Shown here piece after piece: positions 25,837 through 33,151 of a stretch of DNA of 48,745 nt. The DNA comes from JAIBJN01 sp963802795 (GTDB lineage Bacteria; Actinomycetota; Thermoleophilia; Gaiellales; Gaiellaceae). The stretch spans positions 1 through 48,745 of the forward strand of contig CAWDJV010000001.1 in the NCBI GenBank assembly GCA_963802795.1. Direction: 5' to 3'. Both the position numbers and the translations under genes were made by a program. The notes beneath the pieces were generated by a model. It saw only the letters and a list, made by a program, of their open reading frames with translations, ran no database searches and had not been told where the DNA came from. Position 1 is the stretch's first letter; each line of letters begins with the position of its first letter.

Positions 25837-26243
25837 TGCCGAGCCGGAAACAGCGCCGCCGGCGGCAGAAGCTCCAGCGTCACGAGTACGAGTACGTGCT
25901 CGAGACCGAGGAAGGCGAGGAGATCCCGCTCGAGGGCCCGCGTGCCGCGGAGACGGCCGGAAACGGAAAGGCGGCGAAACAGCCTCCCGGCCCCGTGGAT
26001 CGGCAGGGAAAGCCCCTGCCGAAGCCGTCGCTGCAGCGGGTCCTCAAGAGGACCGCCATCTTCGTGCCGCTGATCGGCGTGTTCCTCGCCGTCACGTCGG
26101 ACATCACGGTCGCGCAGCTCATTTTCAACGTCGCGGTGCTGCTCGCGTTCTTCATGCCGTTCAGCTACCTGGTCGACGTCTTCGTGTACCGCATGCAGGC
26201 TCGGCGGCAGGAGCGGGACCGCGCGGCCCGCCGCTCGACCTAG
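25836..26243 (+). CDS. Small basic membrane protein of unknown function
   Basis: A 135-residue protein with a very basic start (SRKQRRRRQKLQRHEYEY), a charged and proline-rich middle (GPVDRQGKPLPKPS), two membrane helices (RTAIFVPLIGVFLAVTSDIT and LIFNVAVLLAFFMPFSYLVD) and a basic tail (ARRQERDRAARRST). The positive-inside rule places both ends in the cytoplasm. The GTG start overlaps the previous stop by one base, so the two proteins are co-translated. The composition resembles small actinobacterial proteins near the cell-division or secretion apparatus, but no family is recognised. Confidence 0.65.
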   Translation: MPSRKQRRRRQKLQRHEYEYVLETEEGEEIPLEGPRAAETAGNGKAAKQPPGPVDRQGKPLPKPSLQRVLKRTAIFVPLIGVFLAVTSDITVAQLIFNVAVLLAFFMPFSYLVDVFVYRMQARRQERDRAARRST

Positions 26244-26262
26244 AGGCGTTCCCGGCGCAGGT

Positions 26263-26613
26263 CTACCCGAGCGCCCGCGCCTTCTCCTGGCCTCGGTAGT
26301 GCCCGGGCCCGGGCCAGGGGGCGAGGAGAAGGAGGAGCTTCGCACCTGCCTCGGTGGAGACCGAGTGCCGCTCGTCGGGATCGAAGCGCGCCAGGGTTCC
26401 GGCGGGCGCCTCGATCTCCTCCGCGTTCGCCCGGAACGTCGCCGAGCCTTCGACCACGACGATCCAGGCATGCTCTTTCACCTGGTGGTCCCCGAGCTTC
26501 TGGCCGGGCTCGAGCCCGACGAGCACGGCCCGTGCCTCGTCTTCGCTTCGCAGCACGACCGGCGACCTGCTCCCGCCCGGCGTCTCGATCTCGGTGAGCT
26601 TCCAGGCGTCCAT
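26263..26613 (-). CDS. Cupin-domain protein
   Basis: The 116-residue product is a single cupin barrel: GLEPGQKLGDHQVKEHAWIV is motif 1 (G(X)5HXH-like, with H at HQ and H in KEHAW), and GTLARFDPDERHSVSTEAGA is motif 2 (P..H). The C-terminal AKLLLLLAPWPGPGHY is the closing strand. Small cupins of this kind bind a metal and often act as sensors or dioxygenase-like enzymes; no substrate is shown. The ATG is eight bases from a TACACT box, divergent from the MBL hydrolase. Confidence 0.82.
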   Translation of the reverse strand: MDAWKLTEIETPGGSRSPVVLRSEDEARAVLVGLEPGQKLGDHQVKEHAWIVVVEGSATFRANAEEIEAPAGTLARFDPDERHSVSTEAGAKLLLLLAPWPGPGHYRGQEKARALG

Positions 26614-26621
26614 GGGGGCGC

Positions 26622-26641
26622 AGTGTAACCGCGGTTAGACT
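26622..26641. promoter_or_regulatory. Divergent pair of -10 boxes between cupin and MBL genes
   Basis: Minus-strand TACACT (26627-26622) serves the cupin gene at 26613; plus-strand TAGACT (26636-26641) serves the hydrolase at 26651. Both start codons lie 8-9 bases away, leaving only 37 bases between the genes, so the two promoters overlap. Confidence 0.45.
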
Positions 26642-26650
26642 CCGGCTCCG

Positions 26651-27298
26651 ATGCCCGTCGAGGTCGTGCAGCTCCCACTGGGCGCGTTCCAGTCCAATTG
26701 CTACGTCGTCCGGCGCTCCGGCGGAGAGGCGGCCGTCGTAGTCGATCCGGGCTGGCCGGGCGAGACACCCCGCGTCGAGGCGGCGCTGGGGACCGCACGG
26801 TGCGCCGCGATTCTCGTGACCCACGGCGACCTCGATCACATCGGCGGCGTCGCGGAGCTCGTCGAGACGACCGGCGCCCCCGTGTACATGCCCGCCTGCG
26901 AACGCGACCGGCTCGAGCGGCCCGGCGACTACGCTCCGTACGGCGTCGAGGTGAGTCTCGCGGGGCACACTCCGGACGTCCTCCTCGAGGGCGGCGAGGA
27001 GCTCGACCTGGCGGGGATCCGCCTCGAGTCCCTGCACGTGCCGGGGCACACGGCCGGCCATGTCGCCTTCGCGGCGGAGGACCACCTCTTCTCGGGCGAC
27101 GTGCTTTTCGCCGGCTCGGTGGGTCGCACCGACCGTGCGGACGGCGACTGGGATGCGCTCCTTGCCTCGATCCGGACGCTCGTCGAGCGCTTTCCGCCCG
27201 AGACGATCGTCCATCCTGGACACGGCCCCGCAACGACGCTCGGCCACGAGCTCGACACCAACCCCTTCCTCGCCGAGCTGCGGGCCCCGGCCCCGTGA
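26651..27298 (+). CDS. Metallo-beta-lactamase-fold hydrolase, glyoxalase II-like
   Basis: A 215-residue MBL protein with the metal motif THGDLDHIGGV (HxxxDH with the first His offset), LHVPGHTAGHVAF, LFSGDVLFAGSVGRTD and TIVHPGHGPATTLGHELDTN: all zinc ligands of the glyoxalase II subgroup are present. The first motif reads THGDLDH, the common THxHxDH with Gly in place of the first middle His, so metal binding at that site may be altered. It probably hydrolyses a thioester such as a glutathione- or mycothiol-like adduct. The hisS GTG overlaps its stop, so the two genes are coupled. Confidence 0.85.
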   Translation: MPVEVVQLPLGAFQSNCYVVRRSGGEAAVVVDPGWPGETPRVEAALGTARCAAILVTHGDLDHIGGVAELVETTGAPVYMPACERDRLERPGDYAPYGVEVSLAGHTPDVLLEGGEELDLAGIRLESLHVPGHTAGHVAFAAEDHLFSGDVLFAGSVGRTDRADGDWDALLASIRTLVERFPPETIVHPGHGPATTLGHELDTNPFLAELRAPAP

Positions 27299-28611
27299 CG
27301 ATCAGGGCGCCGCGCGGCACCTTCGACGTCCTCCCGGTCGAGCAACCGCGTCGCGAGGCGGTCGTGGAGGCGGCGGAGGAGACGGCCGCCCTCTACGGGT
27401 ACGGCCGCATCGTCACGCCGAGCTTCGAGGACACGGAGCTCTTCACCCGCACCTCCGGGGCCGGCTCGGACGTCGTCCAGAAGGAGATGTACACGTTCGA
27501 AGACAGGAGCGGCCGCTCGCTGACGCTGCGGCCCGAGGGCACGGCGCCGGTCGCGCGCGCCTATCTCGAGCACGGCCTGCACCGCGACCCCCAGCCGGTG
27601 AAGACTTTCTACGTGGGGCCGATGTATCGCTACTCGGCCCCGCAGAAAGGTAGGTACCGCGAGTTCTGGCAGGTCGGCATCGAGGCGATGGGCTCCGACG
27701 ACCCTGCGCTCGACGCCGAGCTGATCCAGCTCTTCGTCGAGATCGAGCGCCGCGCCGGTTTCGGCCACACACGGCTCGAGCTGAACTCGATCGGCGACCG
27801 CCAGTGCCGTCCCGCCTACGTCGAGCGCCTCCAGGCCTTCCTCGCCGAGCGCCGGGACGAGCTCGACGAGGACACCCGGCGCCGCGCGGAGGTCAGCCCC
27901 TTGCGGGTCTTCGACACGAAGGACGAGGCGGTGCGGCGAGTCCTGGCCGAGGCGCCTGCGATCGGCGAGGCGCTCTGCCCCGCCTGCCGCGAGCACTACG
28001 AGCAGGTTCGCGGTTTCCTGGATGCCTACGGCGTCGCCTACGAGCTCGCGCCGACCCTCGTCCGCGGGCTGGACTACTACACGCGCACGGTGTTCGAGTT
28101 CGTCAACGAGGACCTTGACGCCGCCCAGGCGACCACGTGCGCCGGCGGCCGCTACGACTATCTCATCGAGGAGATCGGCGGCCCGCCGACGCCGGGAGTC
28201 GGCTGGGCCGCGGGAGTCGAGCGGATGGCGATGTCGATGACCGCGGAGCTTGAGCGGGAGGGCCTCGACGTGTTCGTCGTCTGCGACGCGCGCGTGGACA
28301 GGCCTCGCGTGCTCGCGCAGGTGGCGGAGCTTCGACGGGCAGGACTGCGCTGCGACCTCGACTACGCGGGCCGCTCGCTCAAGGGCCAGATGACCCAGGC
28401 CGGCCGTACGGGCGCACGTCTCGTTGTCCGGGTCGGCGGCGACGAGGCGACGCTCCGCGAGGCCGGCGTCGACCTCGGGGAGCCGTTCCCGGCCACGGAA
28501 ATCGCTTCCACCGTGTTGGGGCACCCCGGCCCACCACCCGCTTTCGAGCCTAACGCGGAAAATCGCGCGCGTGGCGCGCGGAGTGTGTCGGGAGAGGAAA
28601 ACCTTCCATGA
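27295..28611 (+). CDS. hisS: Histidyl-tRNA synthetase with repeat-encoded C-terminal tail
   Basis: HisRS charges tRNA-His. The 438 residues have class II motif 1 near the N-terminus (RAPRGTFDVLP start), motif 2 FYVGPMYRYSAPQKGRYREF, the histidine-specific LVRGLDYYTRTVFEF, and motif 3 GVGWAAGVERM. The anticodon-binding domain follows. GTG start overlaps the MBL stop. After the expected C-terminal VDLGEPFPATEI the frame runs through a dispersed repeat, adding about 30 residues (LGHPGPPPAF and a basic end) and finishing in an ATGA overlap with aspS. The tail is probably neutral, but the repeat now lies within the coding frame of an essential gene. Confidence 0.94.
   Translation: MTIRAPRGTFDVLPVEQPRREAVVEAAEETAALYGYGRIVTPSFEDTELFTRTSGAGSDVVQKEMYTFEDRSGRSLTLRPEGTAPVARAYLEHGLHRDPQPVKTFYVGPMYRYSAPQKGRYREFWQVGIEAMGSDDPALDAELIQLFVEIERRAGFGHTRLELNSIGDRQCRPAYVERLQAFLAERRDELDEDTRRRAEVSPLRVFDTKDEAVRRVLAEAPAIGEALCPACREHYEQVRGFLDAYGVAYELAPTLVRGLDYYTRTVFEFVNEDLDAAQATTCAGGRYDYLIEEIGGPPTPGVGWAAGVERMAMSMTAELEREGLDVFVVCDARVDRPRVLAQVAELRRAGLRCDLDYAGRSLKGQMTQAGRTGARLVVRVGGDEATLREAGVDLGEPFPATEIASTVLGHPGPPPAFEPNAENRARGARSVSGEENLP
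28516..28589 (+). repeat. Dispersed repeat, copy B (inside hisS 3' end)
   Basis: TTGGGGCACCCCGGCCCACC ACCCGCTTTCGAGC is identical over 34 bases to 45234-45267. It continues with a diverged part containing a perfect CGCGCGC-GTG-GCGCGCG inverted repeat (28564-28580) and GGAGTGTGTC. Confidence 0.7.
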
Positions 28612-30350
28612 GCTGGCGCGACCTCATGTGCGGGGAGGTTCGCGCCGACCATGTCGGGCGGCGGGTGACGCTCGCCGGCTGGGTCGACACCCGGCGCGAC
28701 CACGGCGGGCTCGTCTTCGTCGACCTCCGCGACGCGAGCGGTGTCTGCCAGCTCGTCGCCAACCCGGAGCGGGCGCCGGACGCGTTCGAAGCAGCGCACG
28801 GAGTCCGCAACGAGTTCGTGCTCCGCGCCGAGGGCGAGGTCGTGAGGCGGGCGCCGGAGGCCCTGAACCCGGAGCTGTCGACCGGCGAGGTCGAGCTCCA
28901 GGTCGATCGGCTCGAGATCGTGTCGCGGTGCCCGCCGCTGCCGTTCCAGCTCGACGAGGAGGGCGTCGACGAGACGCTGCGCCTGCGGTACCGGTGGCTC
29001 GACCTGCGTAGGCCGAGGATGCAGCGCAACATCCGTTTGCGCGCGCAGATGGTCTCGACGATCAGGCGCGTGATGGAGGAGGACGGCTTCCTCGACATCC
29101 AGACCCCGATTCTCTTCAAGCCGACCCCCGAGGGGGCGCGCGACTTCATCGTCCCGAGCCGGCTCCAGCAGGGCCGCTTCTTCGCGCTTCCCCAGTCGCC
29201 GCAGATCCTCAAGCAGCTGCTCGTCATCGGCGGGTTCGACCGCTACTACCAGATCGCCGTCTGCTTCCGGGACGAGGACCTGCGGGCCGATCGCGTCCAG
29301 GAGATCACCCAGCTCGACGTCGAGATGGCCTTCCCGGACCAGGAGTACCTCTTCGCGCTCATGGAGCGGATGTGCGCGGACGTGTGGCGCGAGTGCGTCG
29401 GGGAGGAGATCGCGACGCCGTTCCCGCGCATGTCGCATGCCGAGGCGCAGGCGCGGTACGGGAGCGACAAGCCGGATCTCCGCTTCGGCCTGGAGATCGA
29501 GGACGCCACCGAGACGACCCGAGGCTCGGAGTTCGGGGTCTTCGCCAACGCGGGCTCGGTGCGGTTCCTGCGCGTCCCGCAGGCGTTCTCACGGGCCGAG
29601 CTCGAGCGCCTGGAGGCTGTCGCGAAGGAGTGGGGTGCCAAGGGCCTCGCGTACCTGGTCTACTCGGACGAAGGAGAGGTGCGGTCGCCGATCGCGAAGT
29701 TCCTGTCGGAGGCCGAGCTCGAGGTCTTCCGCTCCGAGCCCGGCACGACCGTCCTCTTCGCCGCGGACGAGCCCGAGACCGCCGCGCGCGTCCTGGGCGC
29801 GCTGCGCCTCCACCTGGGCCGCGAGCTCGGGCTGGTGGACGAGGCCGCTTGGCGCTTCGTCTGGATCACCGACTTTCCGATGTTCGAGTGGGGTGAGGAG
29901 GAAGGGCGGTGGAAGGCGGTCCACCATCCGTTCACACGGCCGGCGCCGGGCTCGGAGGAGCTCGTCGCGGCGGACCCAGGAGCGGCGACGGCGCTCGCCT
30001 ACGACCTCGTCGTGAACGGGATCGAGATCGGAGGCGGCTCGTTCCGGATCCACGAGCCCGAGCTCCAAGCGCAGGTCTTCGGAGCGCTCCAGCTCGACGG
30101 GGAGGAGCAGCGGCGCAAGTTCGGCTTCCTGCTCGACGCGCTCGCCATGGGAGCCCCGCCGCACGGCGGGATCGCGTTCGGCATCGAGCGCATGCTGATG
30201 GCGCTCGGGCGCGAGCCCAACCTGCGCGACATGATCGCCTTCCCGAAGAACCAGGCAGGCGTCGATCCGATGAGCGGCGCGCCCTCCGAGGTCGAGGAGG
30301 ACCTGCTGCGCGAGCTGGGAATTCAGCTGCGCACGCCGCCGAAGACGTAG
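28608..30350 (+). CDS. aspS: Aspartyl-tRNA synthetase
   Basis: AspRS of the bacterial type, 580 residues. An OB-fold anticodon-binding domain opens the protein (VTLAGWVDTRRDHGGLVFVD). Class II motif 2 reads YYQIAVCFRDEDLRADRVQE with ITQLDVEMAF, and motif 3 is GIAFGIERMLMAL; the bacterial GAD insertion lies between (about residues 285-410). The C-terminal NQAGVDPMSGAPSEV is also family-typical. ATG overlaps the hisS stop (ATGA), so it depends on translation through the repeat-encoded hisS tail. Whether it also charges tRNA-Asn cannot be decided here. The next gene begins 20 bases downstream. Confidence 0.95.
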   Translation: MSWRDLMCGEVRADHVGRRVTLAGWVDTRRDHGGLVFVDLRDASGVCQLVANPERAPDAFEAAHGVRNEFVLRAEGEVVRRAPEALNPELSTGEVELQVDRLEIVSRCPPLPFQLDEEGVDETLRLRYRWLDLRRPRMQRNIRLRAQMVSTIRRVMEEDGFLDIQTPILFKPTPEGARDFIVPSRLQQGRFFALPQSPQILKQLLVIGGFDRYYQIAVCFRDEDLRADRVQEITQLDVEMAFPDQEYLFALMERMCADVWRECVGEEIATPFPRMSHAEAQARYGSDKPDLRFGLEIEDATETTRGSEFGVFANAGSVRFLRVPQAFSRAELERLEAVAKEWGAKGLAYLVYSDEGEVRSPIAKFLSEAELEVFRSEPGTTVLFAADEPETAARVLGALRLHLGRELGLVDEAAWRFVWITDFPMFEWGEEEGRWKAVHHPFTRPAPGSEELVAADPGAATALAYDLVVNGIEIGGGSFRIHEPELQAQVFGALQLDGEEQRRKFGFLLDALAMGAPPHGGIAFGIERMLMALGREPNLRDMIAFPKNQAGVDPMSGAPSEVEEDLLRELGIQLRTPPKT

Positions 30351-30370
30351 ATGAATCCTCACGAGAGCTG

Positions 30371-30772
30371 ATGAACGTGGGCCTGGCGCGCCGGCAGGCG
30401 GCGCTCGCCGGCGTGGCGCTCGCCGGCGCGCTCGGAGCGATCGCCCTCACGAGGCTCGACGATGGGAACGAAGCACCGCCGCCGCCGGCCCAGACGGTCG
30501 AGTGGCAGGTGGCGCGCGTGGCCGTCTTCGAGCCGCCGGAGGAACCGACGGCGTGCGGCGTGACGCTGACGGCGGCGAGCGCGGGCGTGGCTCACGGGGT
30601 ACTCCCGTGCGGGGCGCGGCTGCTCCTCGAGCACGAGGGCCAAAGTGCGCAGGCCGAGGTCGTCGAGCGCCGCCCGGCACGATCCGGCCCGGAGTTCGAT
30701 CTCACGCCGGCGCTCGCCCGGCAGCTCGGCGTCGACGGCGTGGCGACGGTCCGCTGGCGCTTCGCCGGGTAG
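30371..30772 (+). CDS. Membrane-anchored RlpA-like double-psi beta-barrel protein
   Basis: A 133-residue protein with an N-terminal membrane helix (AALAGVALAGALGAIALTRL), a short Pro-rich linker (EAPPPPAQ) and a double-psi barrel: PTACGVTLTAASAGVAHGVL, PCGARLLLEHEGQSAQAEVV and ERRPARSGPEFDLTPALARQ with LGVDGVATVRWRF. These align with the ACG...LTAAHxTLPFGTxVxV...DRGPF..GRxiDLSxAAA pattern of RlpA; the catalytic Asp-Arg of RlpA glycosidases (NDRGP) is changed to ERRPA, so activity is doubtful. It probably sits in the cell wall space. It follows aspS by 20 bases with a GAGAG Shine-Dalgarno. Confidence 0.7.
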   Translation: MNVGLARRQAALAGVALAGALGAIALTRLDDGNEAPPPPAQTVEWQVARVAVFEPPEEPTACGVTLTAASAGVAHGVLPCGARLLLEHEGQSAQAEVVERRPARSGPEFDLTPALARQLGVDGVATVRWRFAG

Positions 30773-30813
30773 CGGCGGGACACCGGCGTGTGCCGACCGC
30801 CGGCGGGCTGCGC

Positions 30814-30819
30814 TAGAGT
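30814..30819 (+). promoter_or_regulatory. -10 box of a probable leaderless promoter for the mnmA leader ORF
   Basis: TAGAGT eight bases before GTG 30828; no Shine-Dalgarno. Confidence 0.45.
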
Positions 30820-30827
30820 GACCGGCG

Positions 30828-30881
30828 GTGCTCGACCTCGTGCGTGGCGCCGTGCGCACATGTAGAACCAACATCTACTGA
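30828..30881 (+). CDS. 17-codon leader peptide ORF upstream of mnmA
   Basis: GTG 30828 to TGA 30881 encodes VLDLVRGAVRTCRTNIY. The start lies eight bases after a TAGAGT box, as for the leaderless genes of this window. One Cys codon (TGT, 30861-30863) sits just before a hairpin formed by GTAGA (30862-30866) and TCTAC (30874-30878) that contains the last codons. A short Cys-containing peptide plus downstream hairpins is the layout of ribosome-mediated attenuators, and actinobacterial cysteine leader peptides are known. The downstream gene is a thiolation enzyme that uses cysteine sulfur. The peptide itself is not homologous to any leader I can name. Confidence 0.4.
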   Translation: MLDLVRGAVRTCRTNIY

Positions 30882-30940
30882 GAGGGAGCCCGGGTCCGGC
30901 CTTCGGGTCGGTAGGGCACCCCCCTGGCAATGCCAGGTTC
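30840..30940 (+). promoter_or_regulatory. Structured mnmA leader RNA (four hairpins)
   Basis: Hairpins seen: GTGCG/CGCAC (30840-30859); GTAGA/TCTAC (30862-30878); CCGGCC-TTCG-GGTCGG (30896-30911) inside GCCC/GGGC (30888-30917); CCTGGC-AAT-GCCAGG (30923-30937). The array overlaps the leader ORF and ends about 45 bases before the mnmA start. It matches no riboswitch class I can recognise. Confidence 0.45.
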
Positions 30941-30983
30941 CTCACGCACGGAGCTGTCGGCGAGGTGGAGCACCATTTCCTTC

Positions 30984-32270
30984 ATGGCCGCTTCGGAGCT
31001 CCACGGGAACGCCTCCAGGGCCGGTGACCTCGCCTGGGTCTCCCTCACCTCCGAGCGAGGAAGGATCGTCGCGGCGGGCGGTGCCGGGCCCGGGGTCCAC
31101 GAGCTCTGCCGCGCGGTCACGGGCCGGACCCTGCTCGAGGCCGCGGCGGTCCCGGGGGAAGCGCTGGCGCTCGACGCGCTGCACGACGCTCTGGGCCCGG
31201 CCGTCCGGGCTCCCGCCGCGCCGCGCCGCGTCGCCGTCGCGATGAGCGGCGGCGTCGACAGCGCAGTCGCCCTCCTGGAGGCGCACGAAGCGGGGTACGA
31301 GCCCGTCGGCGTCACGCTTCGCCTCTGGACCGACCCGGCGGGGCCTGACTCCGAGCGCGTCTGCTGCTCCCCGGCGGCGGTCGTCGCGGCGCGCCAGGCC
31401 TGCCACGGCCTCGGCCTGCCGCACGTGACGCTCGACCTGCGCGAAGGCTTCCGGCGCGCCGTCGTCGCTCCGTTCGTCGCCGGATACCGGAGCGGGGAGA
31501 CGCCCAACCCCTGCGTCCGCTGCAACAGCGGGTTTCGCTTCGGGGCGCTCCTCGCCTTCGCGCGCCGCGTCGGCGCCTCCCGCCTCGCCACGGGTCACTA
31601 TGCCCGCTTGCGGGAGCACCGCGGCCGGCTCCTCCTCGCGCGCGCGGCCGACAGCGCGAAGGATCAGTCCTACATGCTCGCCCGCGTCGATCCCCGCCGG
31701 CTCGAGCGCGTCTGGTTCCCGCTCGGCGAGCGCACCAAGGAGGAGACGAGGGCGCGGGCCTGCGCCGCCGGGCTTGCCGCGGCGGGGCGGCCCGAGAGCC
31801 AGGAGGCCTGCTTCCTCGCCGGCGGTGACTACCGTGACTTCCTGCTCCGACACGGCCTCGAGCCTCGCGAGGGGCCGGTGGTGGACGAGACGGGCACCGA
31901 GCTCGCCCGCCACGACGGCTTCTGGCGCTTCACTCCGGGCCAGCGCCGTGGGATCGGGGTCGCTTCGGGCACGCCGCTCTACGCCCTGCACGCCGATCCC
32001 CGCACGAACACGGTGGTCGTCGGAGCGCGCGAGTCGCTCGCCCGGACGACCGTCAGCGCGCGGCGCGGACGCCTGTTCGTGCCGGTCGAGCGAGTCGAAG
32101 CGAAGCTCCGCTACCGCTCGCCGGGAGCGCCGGCCCGGGTGGAGGCTCTGGGCCGGGGTTTCCGCCTTGCCCTCGACGAGCCCGTGTACGCGGTCGCGCC
32201 CGGGCAGGCGGCCGTGCTCTACGAGGACGACTCGGTCGTGGGCGCCGGGCTGATCTCGTCGGCGGCGTAG
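30984..32270 (+). CDS. mnmA: tRNA-specific 2-thiouridylase MnmA with an IscU-like N-terminal extension
   Basis: MnmA thiolates U34 of Glu, Lys and Gln tRNAs using ATP and persulfide sulfur. The PP-loop SGGVDSAVALL is at residues 88-98, the catalytic Cys in ETPNPCVRCN, the partner Cys in ESQEACFLAGGDY, and ATGHYARL follows the family. The C-terminal barrel is present. Ahead of the PP-loop are about 80 extra residues (RAGDLAWVSLTSERGRIVAA, VTGRTLLEAA, ALDALHDAL) resembling an IscU/NifU scaffold fold, but the Cys and His ligands are missing. Thermoleophilia MnmA proteins are remembered to carry such a domain. Start: ATG 30984; a longer start at 30930 lies inside a hairpin and is less likely. Confidence 0.9.
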   Translation: MAASELHGNASRAGDLAWVSLTSERGRIVAAGGAGPGVHELCRAVTGRTLLEAAAVPGEALALDALHDALGPAVRAPAAPRRVAVAMSGGVDSAVALLEAHEAGYEPVGVTLRLWTDPAGPDSERVCCSPAAVVAARQACHGLGLPHVTLDLREGFRRAVVAPFVAGYRSGETPNPCVRCNSGFRFGALLAFARRVGASRLATGHYARLREHRGRLLLARAADSAKDQSYMLARVDPRRLERVWFPLGERTKEETRARACAAGLAAAGRPESQEACFLAGGDYRDFLLRHGLEPREGPVVDETGTELARHDGFWRFTPGQRRGIGVASGTPLYALHADPRTNTVVVGARESLARTTVSARRGRLFVPVERVEAKLRYRSPGAPARVEALGRGFRLALDEPVYAVAPGQAAVLYEDDSVVGAGLISSAA

Positions 32271-32280
32271 ACCGCCGACG

Positions 32281-32286
32281 TATTAT
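32281..32286 (+). promoter_or_regulatory. -10 box of a probable leaderless promoter (DUF948 / sigma operon)
   Basis: TATTAT, close to the TATAAT consensus, six bases before ATG 32293. It drives the three-gene sigma-factor operon. Confidence 0.6.
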
Positions 32287-32292
32287 CCGGCG

Positions 32293-32760
32293 ATGCCGCT
32301 GGCCGACTTCGAGTACGTCGACGTCCTCTGGATCGCGCTCAGCATCTTCTTCGTGCTGGTCGGGATCGGGCTCACGTACGTGCTCATCCGGCTTGGGGGA
32401 ACCGTAGGAGGGCTGACGTCGTTTCTCGAGGGCCTGGAACGAGAAGTGCTCCCGGTGATCAACGAGTCCCGAGGGACGATCGAGCGGGTGAACCTGCAGC
32501 TGGACAAGGCCGACCGCGTGACCGACAGCGCGGTGGACATCGCCGACAGCGCGGACACGGCCGTCCGCGCGGTGTCGTTCGCTATCACGCGTCCCGTTCA
32601 GAAGATCTCCGGCCTGGCCGAGGGCCTCGCTCACGGGCTCGCGACGCTGCGCGTGCGCAAGAGCCCGCGCGCCGCGTTCCAGTCGGGCCGAAGCGCCGCC
32701 GCCCGGCGCGAGCAGGAGATCGCTGACGAGCTGCGCGAGGGCGCAACTCGTGAGCACTGA
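32293..32760 (+). CDS. DUF948-family membrane protein
   Basis: The 155-residue protein has one N-terminal membrane helix (VLWIALSIFFVLVGIGLTYV), a long amphipathic helix (EREVLPVINESRGTIERVNL and LDKADRVTDSAVDIADSADT) and a basic tail. DUF948 proteins look like membrane-bound methyl-accepting-type coiled coils of general-stress regulons. The stop overlaps the GTG of the RsbW-like gene, and that gene overlaps the sigma factor, so it is the first gene of a stress-sigma operon. Its biochemical role is unknown. Confidence 0.8.
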   Translation: MPLADFEYVDVLWIALSIFFVLVGIGLTYVLIRLGGTVGGLTSFLEGLEREVLPVINESRGTIERVNLQLDKADRVTDSAVDIADSADTAVRAVSFAITRPVQKISGLAEGLAHGLATLRVRKSPRAAFQSGRSAAARREQEIADELREGATREH

Positions 32761-33151
32761 CGCGATCACGCTCTCGATCCCGCGCTCGAGCGAGTTTCAC
32801 GGCGTCGCGAGGCTCGTCGTGGGCGGCCTTGCCGCGCGCCTCGACATCTCGTACGAGCACCTCGAGGACCTGCAGCTTGCCCTCGCGAGCATCCTCGAGC
32901 GTGACGGGTACGCGGCGGGCCACGACGTGACGGTCCGCCTCGTCGTCGGCTCGGATTCCCTGGAGATCGCGATCGGCCCGCTCGACGCCGCGGAGATCCA
33001 CAAAGATCTCGAGCACGAGCCCGAGGACGGCGTCTCGCTGCGACGGCTGCTCGAGACGCTCGTGCAGGAGATCTCCCTGGAGGAGTCCGACGGCTCGCAC
33101 TGGCTCCGGCTCGAGAAGCGCGTCCGGCTCAAGAAGCCGGGTGACCGTTGA
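32750..33151 (+). CDS. RsbW-like anti-sigma-factor-type protein with degenerate ATP site
   Basis: A 133-residue protein of the GHKL/HATPase_c fold as in RsbW and SpoIIAB: SIPRSSEFHGVARLVVGGLA opens it, the helix EHLEDLQLALASILERDGYA aligns to the N-box region, and the last part ends WLRLEKRVRLKK. The N-box Glu and Asn that bind Mg-ATP in RsbW (E..C.NA) are not visible, and the DxGxG box is replaced by IGPLDAAEIH. It would bind the sigma factor but may not phosphorylate an anti-anti-sigma factor. GTG start overlaps the previous gene by 11 bases; the following TTG overlaps its stop. Confidence 0.7.
   Translation: MSTDAITLSIPRSSEFHGVARLVVGGLAARLDISYEHLEDLQLALASILERDGYAAGHDVTVRLVVGSDSLEIAIGPLDAAEIHKDLEHEPEDGVSLRRLLETLVQEISLEESDGSHWLRLEKRVRLKKPGDR

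Noticed and set aside
30882..30940. Known riboswitch (SAM, TPP, fluoride, T-box) upstream of mnmA
   Set aside because: None of the conserved core sequences of these classes is present.
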